A DNA stretch of 64,000 bases from Botryococcus braunii (lineage: Eukaryota > Chlorophyta > Trebouxiophyceae). Under the pieces are notes generated by a model. It was not told the origin of the DNA. It was given only the letters and a program-made list of their open reading frames with translations, and ran no database searches. Made by a program: the position numbers and the translations under genes. Position 1 is the stretch's first letter. Each line of letters starts with the position of its first letter. Shown here one piece after another: positions 22,601-33,516 of the stretch. The DNA lies in the NCBI GenBank assembly GCA_002005505.1, contig KV908490.1, forward strand, positions 1 to 64,000, written 5' to 3'.

Positions 22601-25056
22601 ACGCTCATGCCAACCCGAGAGGCTCCCCTGAGGTGCTCCACGAAAACCACATCTCTGCTCTCCTTCCAGATACCCCCTCCCACATAGATCCGATAGGCTT
22701 TGGAAGAGGCTGAGTAACCAGTAAGCATCCCTGGCACAGTTTTAGGGGAAAACACAGAGCGCTGGACATCAGGAATGTGCACAAAGGCCAAGCAACCCCA
22801 GGTACGCAATGGGGTTACATTTGGTTTGTAGCCAAAAAATAATTCTGATGGCGTGCGGTCCCTCCCGGTACTGGGACCCATGTTCAGGAGGGTGCAGGCA
22901 GTTTCCACGGCCTCCTTCCACAATGTTGGACTGGCAGCTGCAAAAGCCAGAAGAGTCCTGGTACGTTCCTTGAGGGTGCGATTGGCTCTTTCAGCCGCTC
23001 CATTCTGTTGCGGGGTGTAAGGAGCTGAGGTCTCCAATTTAGTCCCCTGGGATGCACAAAATTCTTTGAACGTGGCATTCAGAAATTCAGTTCCACGGTC
23101 ACACCGGACACACTTCACTTTGGTTTTCTTCTGGGTCTGCCAATACAGAATGAGGTCCCGCACAGCAGCACTGATGGCATCTTTGGACTTCACAGGCAGG
23201 ACTGCCTTTAACTGAGATGACTCATCCAAAGCAGTCACCCAGTAACGTTCACCAGTTACTGCAGCAGGAAAAATGGGGCCCACAGTGTCAATATGTACTC
23301 TGTCAAGTGGTTCAACAGCTGGTCTACTGCGTACTCCAAAAGGAGGCCGAGACGTCTTTCCCTCAATACATGCTTCACAGTAGACTGGACAATTGGAGCA
23401 GGGACATAGGGATGTATCAAGTCCCGAGACCAGGTCCTCATTGGTTAGGCGCTGCATCCATGTTTCACCTGGATGTCCCATTCTGCTATGCCAGAGGTAT
23501 CGTCTGGCACAGTTGTGTGAGTTTTGGGTGGAGGTTTTGGACTTCACAGCAGCTGAAATTCTTCTGTGGTTAACACTGGGACTCAGAGCTACAACTTGAT
23601 GAATATAAAATAGCCCTTTCTCTGCACTGATCCGAGACCTCCAGGTGTTTGGACCACAGACTTCAGTGAACGCTCCAACATCATCTGTGCGAAAGACTGC
23701 CCCATCCCGCAATGCTGCAGATACTGACAATATGTTTGAGGTTGCAGAAGGAACACACTGAACACGATGTATCCACAGGGGAACTCCCACTCGATTGAGG
23801 ATGCAGACAGAGCCAGATGCTACAATTCCTCCAGTGGCATCTGAAGTGGCCAGATGTAATGGGATGGGTTTGGCATGCACAGTTGGATTATGTAGTAGGG
23901 TCACATCATTCACCAGATGTACAGATGCTCCACTGTCCACCAGCCAGGATTGCAGAGACGGATTTCTGACAGGAGTCTTCAGGATGTTGAGGGAAATTAT
24001 GTATGGCATACCTCCAGGTGGTGGAGGTGGGGGAGCTGGGGGTTGAAACCATGCCGGAAAGGCATCCAGTCCAGGGTGCGCCAGCTGGGCTGCAGGAGGG
24101 TGTGGGCCACCCATATGTGGAGGTCCCTGTGGCCACATTCCCTGCAGTTGTTGGACCGCTGCCACTACGTTCCGTTGGGTCTCCTCGTCCCGCTTCCTCT
24201 TTCGACAGTCCCTCCAGTAATGCCCCTTCTTATTGCAGTAGTTGCAGATGCCCTTTGTCTCGGACTTGGCCTCAGAGACAGTTGGTTGGGCCTGCTGATG
24301 GGCTGCACTGGCAGCTGGTGGGGTATTGGTTCCACTGGAGCCTTGTCCAAGAGCCAAAACCCTTGGTTGGCGAGGAGCATATTCATCAAAACCCACTGCA
24401 GCTGCTGTGTTGCGCAGAAGTCCAGCCAGCTTCTCCAGGGGTTGTGCTGCAGCAGTTGTGATCATTCCTGGCTCTTTAGCTGCATCAGGCAAGCCCTGCA
24501 CAATCTGGGTTGCAACGTGTGCATCCAGTAGAGCATGGTTGTTCCTGTCAAGGCATGCCTTCAGGTTGATCATTCTGTTAACATACTGCGAAATCGTCTC
24601 GTCATGTTTCATTCCCTAACTCATTTCTTGGAGCCAATCTGCATTGGCCTGGATATTATATCCACCAATAAACTTTCTGCAGATGAACTCATATGCATCA
24701 TAGGCAGAGGGCAGATTAGACAGAGGTCCCAGCCATTCCTCTGGGACTGACTCATAAATCAGTAACATTGCGGCTGCATCATGTGCTGTACCAGGCATAG
24801 CCTCCAGGATGGCAGGCAGAGACCCTTTTGACTCATTTGCTGCCAAAAATGCATTCTTCCAAACAGTAATATTTGTCCCCCGTTCCTTCAGTTTTATGTG
24901 TACCTTGACATTTGTTGGGATAATCTTGGGCAGCTCATCTCCGCTGCCTCTTGAGGTGCTGGGAGTACACGGTTCTCTGATGGGTGTGGATGAGGCTGGT
25001 TCACTGCCTGACGTTGATGCTCCACTAGCTGATGATCCTTTCTTCTTGGAAGTCAT
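19654..25056 (-). pseudogene. gag-pol: Copia-3 gag-pol polyprotein, one in-frame TAG
   Basis: One frame of 1801 codons from ATG 25056 (MTSKKKGSSASG), broken only by TAG at 24618-24616, where related elements have a Gln- or Glu-rich site. Order by residue: gag core 40-230; CCHC knuckle CNYCNKKGHYWRDC; protease WLVDSGASVHLVND about 368; GAG-pre-integrase YLWHSRMGHPG; integrase D-D-E in RVHIDTVGP, CDRGTEFLN and QQNGAAERANR (about 585-720); long linker rich in Glu, Ser and Cys; RT with KARLVAQGCRQ and catalytic LIYVDDLLIVSK about 1472; RNase H with YVDADYGGD, STVEAEFMA and CDNQGC; ends NVADIFTKPL. All expected catalytic residues are visible. The TAG may be a recent nonsense mutation; suppression is possible but unproven. 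Confidence 0.95.
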
Positions 25057-25107
25057 AATTCCCCAGTTGTCTTATAACTCCAGTACTCGCAAGGTAGCAG
25101 CAAGATC

Positions 25108-25608
25108 TTACTCTATGTCCCTCTCCACATCAGAGTCAGACTCCCACTCAGATTCTGAACGCAACTTGTCCCTTGAATTCTCCAAGTCCTTGAGTAACCC
25201 TGATGGCAAAGATGCCAATGCAGACTCAACAGCCAGATATGCAGTGCTTTCAGCTAATTCTTGTTCACGATTGATCCACTCGGTCGTACGGAAGTATGTT
25301 CGAAACTTGGCCCGAGTGATAAAACCTGGCTCTAGATTCACAAAAGAGATTTCCCAAGGAGTAAACTTGTATGCAGGATAAATTAGGAATCTCTCTCTGA
25401 ACCAGGTGGGTTGAGCTAGCGGACAGCCAACGTGAAGGTGAAAGATGTAGTCTTTGACGATAAAGGCTCTCTCGTCAGGATTGCGGTCTCCACGTTGTCC
25501 TCCTTCTCTGATTAGTTCGTTGTATGACGGAGGTCCTGATCTCAAGCGCGCTGGAACGTTGAGGTTGGTAGGCTTCCTGGCTGTTTGCTTTGTCCGCTTC
25601 TTCGCCAT
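25108..25608 (-). CDS. Copia-3 extra ORF with histone-H3-tail-like N-terminus
   Basis: 166 codons with a true ATG at 25608, placed between the primer site (25676) and gag (25056), 51 bp upstream of gag. The N-terminus MAKKRTKQTARKPT contains RTKQTARK, the same eight residues as histone H3 R2-K9, with H3 S10 replaced by proline. The rest is not a histone fold: a central aromatic, hydrophobic part (FRERFLIYPAYKFTPWEISF) and a Ser/Glu/Asp-rich acidic tail (RSESEWESDSDVERDIE). The other copia elements here show no equivalent. Function unknown; the tail could mimic H3 to bind chromatin readers or act as a nuclear signal. The resemblance is seen; the role is inference. Confidence 0.7.
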   Translation of the reverse strand: MAKKRTKQTARKPTNLNVPARLRSGPPSYNELIREGGQRGDRNPDERAFIVKDYIFHLHVGCPLAQPTWFRERFLIYPAYKFTPWEISFVNLEPGFITRAKFRTYFRTTEWINREQELAESTAYLAVESALASLPSGLLKDLENSRDKLRSESEWESDSDVERDIE

Positions 25609-25654
25609 TCACAGTCTAGTGAGCTCCGATTTAGGCGCCACGCACTCTCAGCAT

Positions 25655-25676
25655 CCGAGCCCGTGGGCCCATAACC
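25655..25676 (-). other. Copia-3 primer-binding site, half-tRNA-Met type
   Basis: Minus strand directly after the 5' LTR reads GGTTATGGGCCCACGGGCTC. Its first 14 bases are complementary to the anticodon loop and stem of initiator tRNA-Met (GTGGGCCCATAACC), the priming mode known for Drosophila copia. Confidence 0.75.
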
Positions 25677-26367
25677 TGAAATATTCTGGGCTTGGCGTAT
25701 CCTGCATGGTGGCAGCACGGAGGGTGTTAGACGATGTCCTCCTACTTGTGCGTTGTTAAGTAGGCACGGACATATACAAGTCAAGGACTGGTTAGCAACT
25801 GATTGATAGACACCCGGAGTGCCACTATAGTTCCAACCAAGTCTTACAATATCTCTCATCTCTCCTAACAAGGTGACGCAGTTCAAACACGCCTAACCTG
25901 CTCTCACCCAGGTCGTGTTCATTACTTTGTCCGATGAGCTAAACTCAACTCCATATGTCTAACATGTTCTAACAATGTTCATCTGAGTGCTAAATCCAGG
26001 AATACAATAAGGATTAAGTCACCTGCATGGTGGCGGCACGGAGGGTGTTAGACGATGTCCTCCTACTTGTGCGTTGTTAAGTAGGCACGGACATATACAA
26101 GTCAAGGACTGGTTAGCAACTGATTGATAGACACCCGGAGTGCCACTATAGTTCCAACCAAGTGCCTTCCCTATCCGTGCTTGTCCCATATGCCTTCTTT
26201 CTACAAACGTGTCTGTAACTTGCGTTATGATAGTCTGCGTTCAAATGCATGTATTGCCTGGCAGAACTCAGAGTTCTGCCTCTCTTTCCTAATTGGTATT
26301 GTCTTCATCCGGAGACTTGCCATTATTTCTCCTCTGAGGGAAAGGCATAAAATTAATTAACACAACA
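25677..26367 (-). repeat. Copia-3 5' LTR
   Basis: 691 bp; differs from the 3' LTR by T/C in the CTAAC(T/C)TGCTC stretch. Carries the same 142-bp internal duplication (25701-25842 and 26022-26163). Confidence 0.95.
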
Positions 26368-26372
26368 GTCTG

Positions 26373-26842
26373 CATCAGGGTCCTGGGACTTTGGGAGACG
26401 CCGCTGCCTTGGGAAGAGGTCGAGGGAGCTGGTTATTGAAGCCAGCACCATAGGCATGGCTCTGCAGGATTTTTACCACATCTTCTGAGGAGCGCCCGCA
26501 ACAATGCCCATAGAGTGCTCCTTTGAACTGTGCTAGCTCTGTGGGGAGACAATCCACAATAGCATTAGTGACATCTTCGGGGTCAATGGAGTGGGAGTTG
26601 TCCCGGAGGTTCTCGAAAAGTATGAATTTTTTCATGACAAATGTCTCGAACGTCTCCTCCCTGGTAATGTGCTGTGTTTTGAGTGTATGTAGCCACTGGC
26701 GGTTAACAGACTTGTTGTGTCCTCCAGTGAACTTATTGGCTATGTATAACAGGGCATCAAAGGCAGAGGGCTTCATTGTCAACATAGGACTCCACTCCAC
26801 TGGGACACTGCCAGTGATCAGCATCATGGCAGCAGCATTTGT
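26373..26842 (-). pseudogene. gag: Copia-2 gag core fragment
   Basis: Minus strand TTNAAAMMLITGSVPVEW to KVPGP, the copia gag core (FDALLYIANKFTGGHNKSVNRQW, landmark only), open throughout. The upstream end is cut at 26842/26843 by remains of the Copia-5 LTR; the missing N-terminus lies at 38010-37921. Roughly 80 residues between the two parts are lost. Confidence 0.85.
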
Positions 26843-27405
26843 GGTACATTGTGATCGTGATCACACGTTTGTGATCGAACTCTTAAGGCTGCTGTCGTCG
26901 CTTAGTCGAGCAACTGGTTTGGAAAGATACTGGGCACATAAGGATGCCAGTCTTGTTCATGCTGTTGCATGTGTCTAAAGAGCAGACAGTCGTCGAGGAC
27001 TGTAGCTGGAGAGGCACGAACTTACGACCTGTCTGCTTGCTTACAGGTGTGGTGACGCAGGGTGTGTATTGGTAATGTGTTCATGGTTGATTGCTTGTTT
27101 GTAAGTGAACCATCTTAGTGTACAATCAAGTCTCCCAAACAGCTAAGGGACGGAGTCTTGATTGAGTATAGGAAGGTACTTACTTTCAGCCGTCAGGAGC
27201 TTATCCGTGTGTAGATGCTCATTGACAGATCAACGTGTAACGGAACTGGTTTGGAAAGATACTGGGCACATAAGGATGCCAGTCTTGTTGATGCAGTTGC
27301 ATGTGTCTAAAGAGCAGACAGTCGTCGAGGACTGTAGCTGGAGAGGCACGAACTTACGACCTGTCTGCTTGCTTACAGGTGATGCCGAATGCCCATAACC
27401 TAACA
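26843..27405 (+). repeat. Copia-5 5' LTR, left-truncated
   Basis: Matches 37358-37920 without length change (563 bp each). The first 133 bp are gone, with the junction in GGTACATTG next to Copia-2 gag. Ends CCCATAACCTAACA. Confidence 0.9.
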
Positions 27406-27528
27406 TGTTATGGGCTCACCCAGCTCTGGGTGCTGAGGACAAGCCGATATGTGGTTTTTGGGCAAGGTACTGGTGGCCAGCGGACACTACACAAGTCTAC
27501 TCCAGTCCCACAGGGAGCGACAGCCCTG
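27406..27528 (+). other. Copia-5 primer site and leader
   Basis: Immediately after the LTR is TGTTATGGGCTCACCCAGC, a variant of the half-tRNA-Met primer site. The leader then runs to the Copia-4 target site CCCTG (27524-27528). Confidence 0.65.
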
Positions 27529-27894
27529 TGTTAAATGTTATGGGCAATCGGCTTTCCCTGTACAAAGCAGACAGGTCGTCAATAGACGAAGTTACTCCAG
27601 CTACAGTCCGTACGACTGTCTGCTGAGTGCCACACACAACTGTCGGACAAGACTAGCATCTGGTGATGCCCAGCATCTTTCACAACCAGTTGGTATTCAC
27701 TCCGGTGGGGCAGCCTTAAGAGTTCATCCGACAAACGTGTGATCTAGATAGGATTGTACCTTATGTTCGAAAACGTCCAGAATCTGCCGTGTCTCAAGGT
27801 ACCTTATGTTCTCAATGGACCCATATCCTAATAGTGCACACATGAAGATCACTTAAAGCACAAGGCATTCAATAATAATGTTCAGAACTCAACA
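27529..27894 (-). repeat. Copia-4 3' LTR
   Basis: 366 bp; on the minus strand starts TGTTGAGTTCTG and ends CATTTAACA. Two GTACCTTAT motifs (27756-27764 and 27799-27807). Purine tract GCAAGGGGAAG adjoins at 27905-27895. Confidence 0.93.
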
Positions 27895-27914
27895 CTTCCC
27901 CTTGCCTGCATGCT

Positions 27915-30740
27915 TTAAGTGTATCTTCTCAAACCTAGTGAATCACGATGACCAACAAACACGGGCTTGGCAAGTGGCTTGGTCATAATGTCAGCCACAT
28001 TGCGAGCAGATTCCACATAGAGGATATCTACCTGCCCAAGTGCCATAGCTTCCCTAGCGTAGTGGAAGCTTACTGCAACGTGCTTTGTGAATTTGGAATA
28101 CAGGGGGTTCCGTAAATTAGAAATGCATCCTTGGTTGTCACAGAAAATTTTGACCCTCCAAGGTGCAGCCCCTATCTCTTCCAAGAAGCCCCTTAGCCAA
28201 TTGGCTTCCTTCACAATATGGCCAGCTGCCATAAACTCAGCTTGCACAGTTGAGGTAGCAACTGAGCTCTGCTTCTTGCTTCCCCAAACCACGGCACTAC
28301 CATAGACTGATAGAACATAGCCGGTGGTGGAATACCTGTGGTCCAGGTCCCCAGCATAGTCGGCATCAACATAGCCTTCTAGCTCAGGGCCCTTTCCACC
28401 CAGAGTAAGAGCTAACTCTCTGGTATCTCTCAAGTACTTCAGCACTCGAATGGCCTCATTCCAGTGTGAGGTAGTGGGTGTCATTCTATACCTTGACAAC
28501 ACTCCAACAGCCTGAGAAATGTCAGGCCGGGTCGTATTGGCTATGTACAGTAACGATCCAATTAACTCGCAGTATCGATGACCAGGTGGCAGAGGGGTAC
28601 CAGCCCCATGTGACATACCATCTGAGGACTCGGGTCTGCTGCTAGCCACGAAGTCCTTGGACATGGGGGTATCAACCCCACGTCCATCATCAGCAACGCC
28701 AAACTTCTCCACAAGAGCATCAATCTTGGGAGTGCAACTCATGGAAATAGTGCCCTGAACTCTATTGCGTAGGACCTGACACCCCAGGAAATCATTCACC
28801 TCTCCCAAATCATGGATGGTGAAGTCCTTCTTCAATAACTCTTTCCCCCACTCAATCTCTGCAACCACTCTGGCAACTATGAGAAGATCATCGACATAAA
28901 CAAGAATAAACGACAGATTACCATCAGGGGCCCTCCTGATGTATACCCCAGCGTCGCTCTTGCACACACTATACCCCATCACGCTCAACTTGTCGCTCAA
29001 GGTCTTGTGCCAAGCCCGTGGGGCTTGTTAAGACCGTAGAGTGCCTTCCTGAGCTTGCACACAACTCTCGTGTTGCCATTCTCAAATCCTGGTGGTTGGG
29101 TCACATAGACCTCTTCCTCCAACTCCCCATTGAGAAAAGCTGTCTTGATATCCACTTGGTGGATCTCAAGATTTTGTGTGGCAGCCACTGCCAGCACAGC
29201 TCTCCTAGCACCATAGCTGCTGGTAGGTGCAAAAACCTCACCAACATCTATACCAGGAATCTGTCTGCAACCCTGGGCAACCAATCTTGCTTTAAACCGA
29301 GTGACATTCCCATGTGCATCGTTTTTTGTAGAAAAAATCCAATGAACAGGGATAACTTTCTGCCCATGGGGTCTTTCCACATACTGCATAACCTCATGGG
29401 TGTCTAAAGACTCCATCTCCTCTTGCATTGCCTGCTGCCAAAACTCCCACTGAGGTGAGCGCTGGGCTTCCCTCAAGTTTGAGGGCACGTGAACTTTTCC
29501 CAACCTGACAGAAGGTACACTCTGTACCTTATGCTGTGGTGCAGCTGGGCTGTCAGCCTTACTGGTGCTGTTCCCTTCTCTCTCTCTCTCTCCTTGGTTG
29601 CCAGAATAAGGTACATTATGTACCTTATGCTGGGACTGGGCAGTACTGCCGGGATTATCTGATTCCTTCTCAAGTCTCTCTCTCTCTCCTTGACTACTGG
29701 ACTCATGTGCAGCACCCTTACATTCTCGCACCTTCCGCAATGCAGAGGGGAGCAGCAGCTCTCTCTCTCTCCTGGACTCACACTTGGGCACACTACCCAG
29801 ACTTGCCTGAGCTGCGCCTACAATGTCAGCCTGCACACCATAAGCATGACTAGCCAGTGACTGGGATTGGGCACCAGCTTCCCCTACTGCTGGCATGTCT
29901 AACCCACTGCTCTCATCTCTTACATCTGCACCGAACATAGCCTCGACTGTCTCAACCTGCCCCTGCATATCAGGGAGACCAACCATGTTTGGCTCACTCA
30001 CAATTGCCTGACCTGGGTCAGGGGCATGCAATGGGATGTCAGAATGCTCTCTCCTAGCCACGCGCTGTACATAACGCTGCTCCCTTGTAAGGGTGGTCCC
30101 TGGAGGAAGGGGAATTTGTGACTTCCCCTGCATTCGCAACCCCTCTTGTACCTTCTGCATTTTTTCTACCTGGGATTGAGTTTCTACACCCCCCCTGGCC
30201 AGATTCTGCATATGCTCAAGCACCGACCACGAGTGCTGAGATGGTTCTGGGGTCCCAACAGTAGAATCCAGGCTGGTGGGGGTTCCTTGGTCATGTGCTG
30301 CTATGGTCCCGTCTCCAGACTGATCCCCAGCACAAAGTCCAGAGGTCCCAGGAGCCCCAGTGGAAAGCGTCTCCACTCCATGGTCATCCTCCTCATCCCA
30401 GAACGTGGGTGGAGCAGCAGAGGGAATTGCTTGAGGCGTTGCCAGATTCTCACTGCCAAGGGGGGGTGATATCCTAGAATCATAGACAGACCCAGGCTGG
30501 ACCTTTGATAGACCCACTCTCTCAGCCCCCCTCAAGTGCTCGATAAAGCTGACGTCCCTACTCTCCTTCCACACTCCATTCCCCACGTACACACGATACG
30601 CTTTAGACTGGGGACAATAACCAGTAAACATTCCAGGGATGGTCTTGGGCCCAAAAACAGACCTTTGGTCACTGGGAATGTGCACATGGGCTACACAGCC
30701 AAACGTGCGCAGCATCAGACACATCAGGTTTGACACCAAA
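27915..30740 (-). pseudogene. pol: Copia-4 integrase end, linker, reverse transcriptase and RNase H
   Basis: Two frames joined by a 1-base deletion at about 29025 in the ALYGLKQAPRAW motif of RT. Includes FGCVAHVHIP of the integrase C-terminal region, an acidic linker with repeated QHKV(H/Q)(N/S)VP blocks, KARLVAQGCRQIPG, TAFLNGELEEEVYVTQPPGF, catalytic LVYVDDLLIVAR, and RNase H motifs YVDADYAGD, STVQAEFMA and CDNQGC, ending NVADIMTKPL. STVQAEF has Q where relatives have E at the first of the two acidic positions; the second E is kept. Confidence 0.9.
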
Positions 30741-32300
30741 GAATAATTCCATGGGGGTCAGGGACCTGCCTGAAGTAGGACCCACATTGTAGAGGAGGGT
30801 AGCTGTCTCAAGCGCCTCCTTCCAAAGGGAAGGGTCTGCTGCAGCATGGACCAACATAGTCCTTGTTCGCTCCTTCAGGGTCCTATTCATCCTCTCCGCC
30901 ACCCCATTCTGCTGAGGCGTGTATGGCGCTGAGGACTCCATCTTAGTGCCCTGCTGAGCACAAAACTCTTTGAATTGCTGGTTCAGGAACTCTGAACCCC
31001 TGTCAGTCCTCACACACTTCACAACCGTGCCTCGTTGGGTCTGCCAAAACCGGAGCAGGTCTATCACAGCCTTTGGGATGCAATCCTTTGACTTCACAGG
31101 CAGAGAGGCAACTTGGTGTGAACTTTCATCCACTACAGTGACCCAATATCGTTCACCTGTGATGGCAGGAGGTGATATGGGACCCACAGTATCCACATGG
31201 ACTCTATCGAGTGGGTTATGTGCAGGCCTGGAAGATACAGGAAAAGGAGGTCTGGAGTGTTTCCCTTGTATACACGATTCACAGTGCTTGGGGCACTCAG
31301 AGCAGGGAGCAAGCGAGATATTGATTCCTGTAACCAGATCTTCCTTGGAGAACCTCTGCATGCTGCTGGCACCAGGATGACCTAACCTAGCATGCCACAG
31401 AGATCTCTCGCTACACACGTGTCCTTTCCTAAGATGAGACGCCTCAGCCATGTGATCAATATGTCTGCAGCCAACTTGCTGCCCTCTGACAGGACTAACA
31501 AACTCCAAAAAAAACAGACCTCGTGCGCGGGTGATATCTCCACACCACCCTTCAGGTCCCTTCATGGCTGTGTAACCACCTGCAGTGTCAGTCTGGAAAG
31601 ATGCTCCATCCTGAATTGCACCAGTGACTGAAATGAGGTTGGTATGCGCAGAAGGAACACACTGCACATTGTGCAGCCAGAATACTTCGTGCCTTGCATT
31701 CACAAGGCATACAGACCCAGATGCAATGATTCCTCCCTTGGCGTCTGAGGTTGCCAAGTGCAGAGGAAGAGGCTGTCCATGCATAACTGGATTATGGAGC
31801 AATGAGAGATCATTGACTATATGCACAGAGGCACCACTATCTATTAACCAAGATGTGCTGCTAGCTCCATGCGAAGTTGGGGCAAGCACATTGAGAGAGA
31901 TAAACATCGCCTCACCAGAAGGAGGGGGTGGAGGTGGTAAATGCCACCCCGGAAACGTGTGTTGACTTGTTGGATAGTTATATGCTGAAGGTGGTCCAGG
32001 GCTGGAAGCGGATGAAGGCGGGCCACCCCGGCCAGATCCATGGTCCCACCAGGCTTGAGGAGACGACTGTGGGCCTCCCTGGCCCCAGTAAGCTGCAGGC
32101 CCAACGCTTGCCGCTTGCATGTTTTGATGCAGAGCCTGCAGCTGCCTGAGCGGTCCGCAGTCAGTCATGAAGTGGCCCTTTGCCTTGCAGAAGTGGCATG
32201 TAAGCTCCTCTCTGGGCCTTCTTGCCCTGCCAGGTCCACGCCCCCTTGCCACCAAAAGTAGTTGCAGAGGGGCCAGCGGGAGGCTGTTCTGTTTGCTGGT
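30712..32300 (-). pseudogene. pol: Copia-4 nucleocapsid, protease and integrase
   Basis: Frame open from about 32300: CHFCKAKGHFMTDC knuckle, Gly/Pro-rich spacer, protease SWLIDSGASVHIVND near 31850, LWHARLGHPGAS and CSECPKHCESCIQGK zinc region, integrase D-D-E in RVHVDTVGP, RTDRGSEFLN and QQNGVAERMN. Frameshift near 30712 (inside KPDVS..LRTFGC) passes into the next segment, and another near 32295 separates it from gag. Confidence 0.9.
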
Positions 32301-33083
32301 AGTGCTGCTCCAACTCCCGGTACTGCTCCCACTCCTGGTGCAGCTCCAGCGCTTGATGACGCTCCAGCTACCCCCCCAGAGGGACCAGCCACTGCTGCAG
32401 CTGCCATGGCCTGAGGTGTTCCCTCTGCAGGTGGGTCCTTGTACCCACGGCTGGCTGCGGCGCGCAGGATTCTTTGAATCAGCTCCAATGGCGGCTTGTC
32501 GGTGGCCATAACCTCCAGGGACTCGAGCCTCAGCACAGGAGGGAGGCCCTTCACCATCAGCTCCCCAACATTGTGGTCCAAGAGGATGAACGCGTTGTTT
32601 CTGAGACTTGTAGCCAGATCCATCATTCTGTAGAGGTAGACCTTGAGTGTCTCCCCTGTCTTGATGCCCTGCTCCATTTCCTTGTACCACTCAAGGTTGA
32701 TGTCTTGGTTGCTCCCTCCAGTGTGACTGTTCTTCACCCACGTGATGAAGTCGAACGCTGCTTTGTGGCATGAGATCTGAGAATGCCAGATGACTGGAAC
32801 TGACTGGATCAGCCACTGCTTGATGGCTGAGTTCTCCACTGACCCTGGCATTGGCCTCTCCAAAGCCGCTCTGACCCCCTTGGTGTTTGCGCACGCCTCC
32901 AAGCTTCATACCAAAATTCAAAATTGCGCCCTCCATCATCAAGCATGACAGTCATCTTTGGATTAGAGGTAGTGGGGATGTAGGCTGCCTTGTCAATCTC
33001 CACCTTTGTTCTGCAGTGGCTGATTGTGTCCCGGTCATAGACTGCCCTGGAGTGGCCCCACTGACTTCTCCAGGTTGAGACAT
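32295..33083 (-). pseudogene. gag: Copia-4 gag
   Basis: Starts at ATG 33083 (MSQPGEVSGATPGQ). Frameshifts near 33010 and 32905 split the N-terminal part (MTVMLDDGGRNFEFWYEAW); the core ALERPMPGSVENSAIKQW continues to an Ala/Gly/Pro-rich tail. Supplies the capsid of the element; about 260 residues in the parent frame. Confidence 0.82.
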
Positions 33084-33499
33084 TGCTGTTTCACTGCTAC
33101 TTTCCTTTTCTTTGCCCCTTTTTGTCATACTATTGTCACTTCACCAGCCAAACTTACTCATAAACTTCTGGAATGCAGCAATACCCTACAATTCCCTCCA
33201 TGTCATGGAAATTTACCAGCCAGTCTTGCACAGTAGTAGCAGATATGTTCCCCTCAGAAGTTTGCGCCGCAGTCCGGCCGACTCACTCAGTGCTTCTAGA
33301 CAACGTCTATGAATGATAAAGCACAGCTAAAACTTCAATTATGAATTTCCCAGAAAGGTAAACTGTGAGTAAGATAATGGTCCTGGTACACTCGAGTTCC
33401 CTTGCGCCGCTGCGCCATGCTCGAGCTCCTTTGTTGACGCTTACGTCTGACCCATCCGTAGACGACCTTCACTCCTGCTTTTACTTGGCTCAGCTGGAA

Positions 33500-33516
33500 G
33501 GGCGTGGGCCATAACC
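33500..33516 (-). other. Copia-4 primer-binding site, half-tRNA-Met type with one-base deletion
   Basis: After the 5' LTR the minus strand reads GGTTATGGCCCACGCCC, lacking one G of the GGTTATGGGCCCAC core kept in Copia-3 and Copia-6. It continues with a stretch shared with Copia-6 that resembles a tRNA D-arm (GCCC and GGGC able to pair). Confidence 0.65.

Larger units (their letters stand above)
18945..26367 (-). mobile_element. Copia-3: full-length, young Ty1/copia element
   Basis: 7423 bp with 691-bp LTRs that differ at one position I can see, target duplications GTCTG at 18940-18944 and 26368-26372, half-tRNA primer site and polypurine tract. Coding is almost intact: extra ORF (25608-25108) plus gag-pol (25056-19654) with a single TAG. 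The youngest insertion of the window and inserted in Copia-2 gag. Confidence 0.97.

Noticed and set aside
25108..25608. A captured host histone H3 gene
   Set aside because: Only the N-terminal eight residues match; there is no histone fold afterwards.
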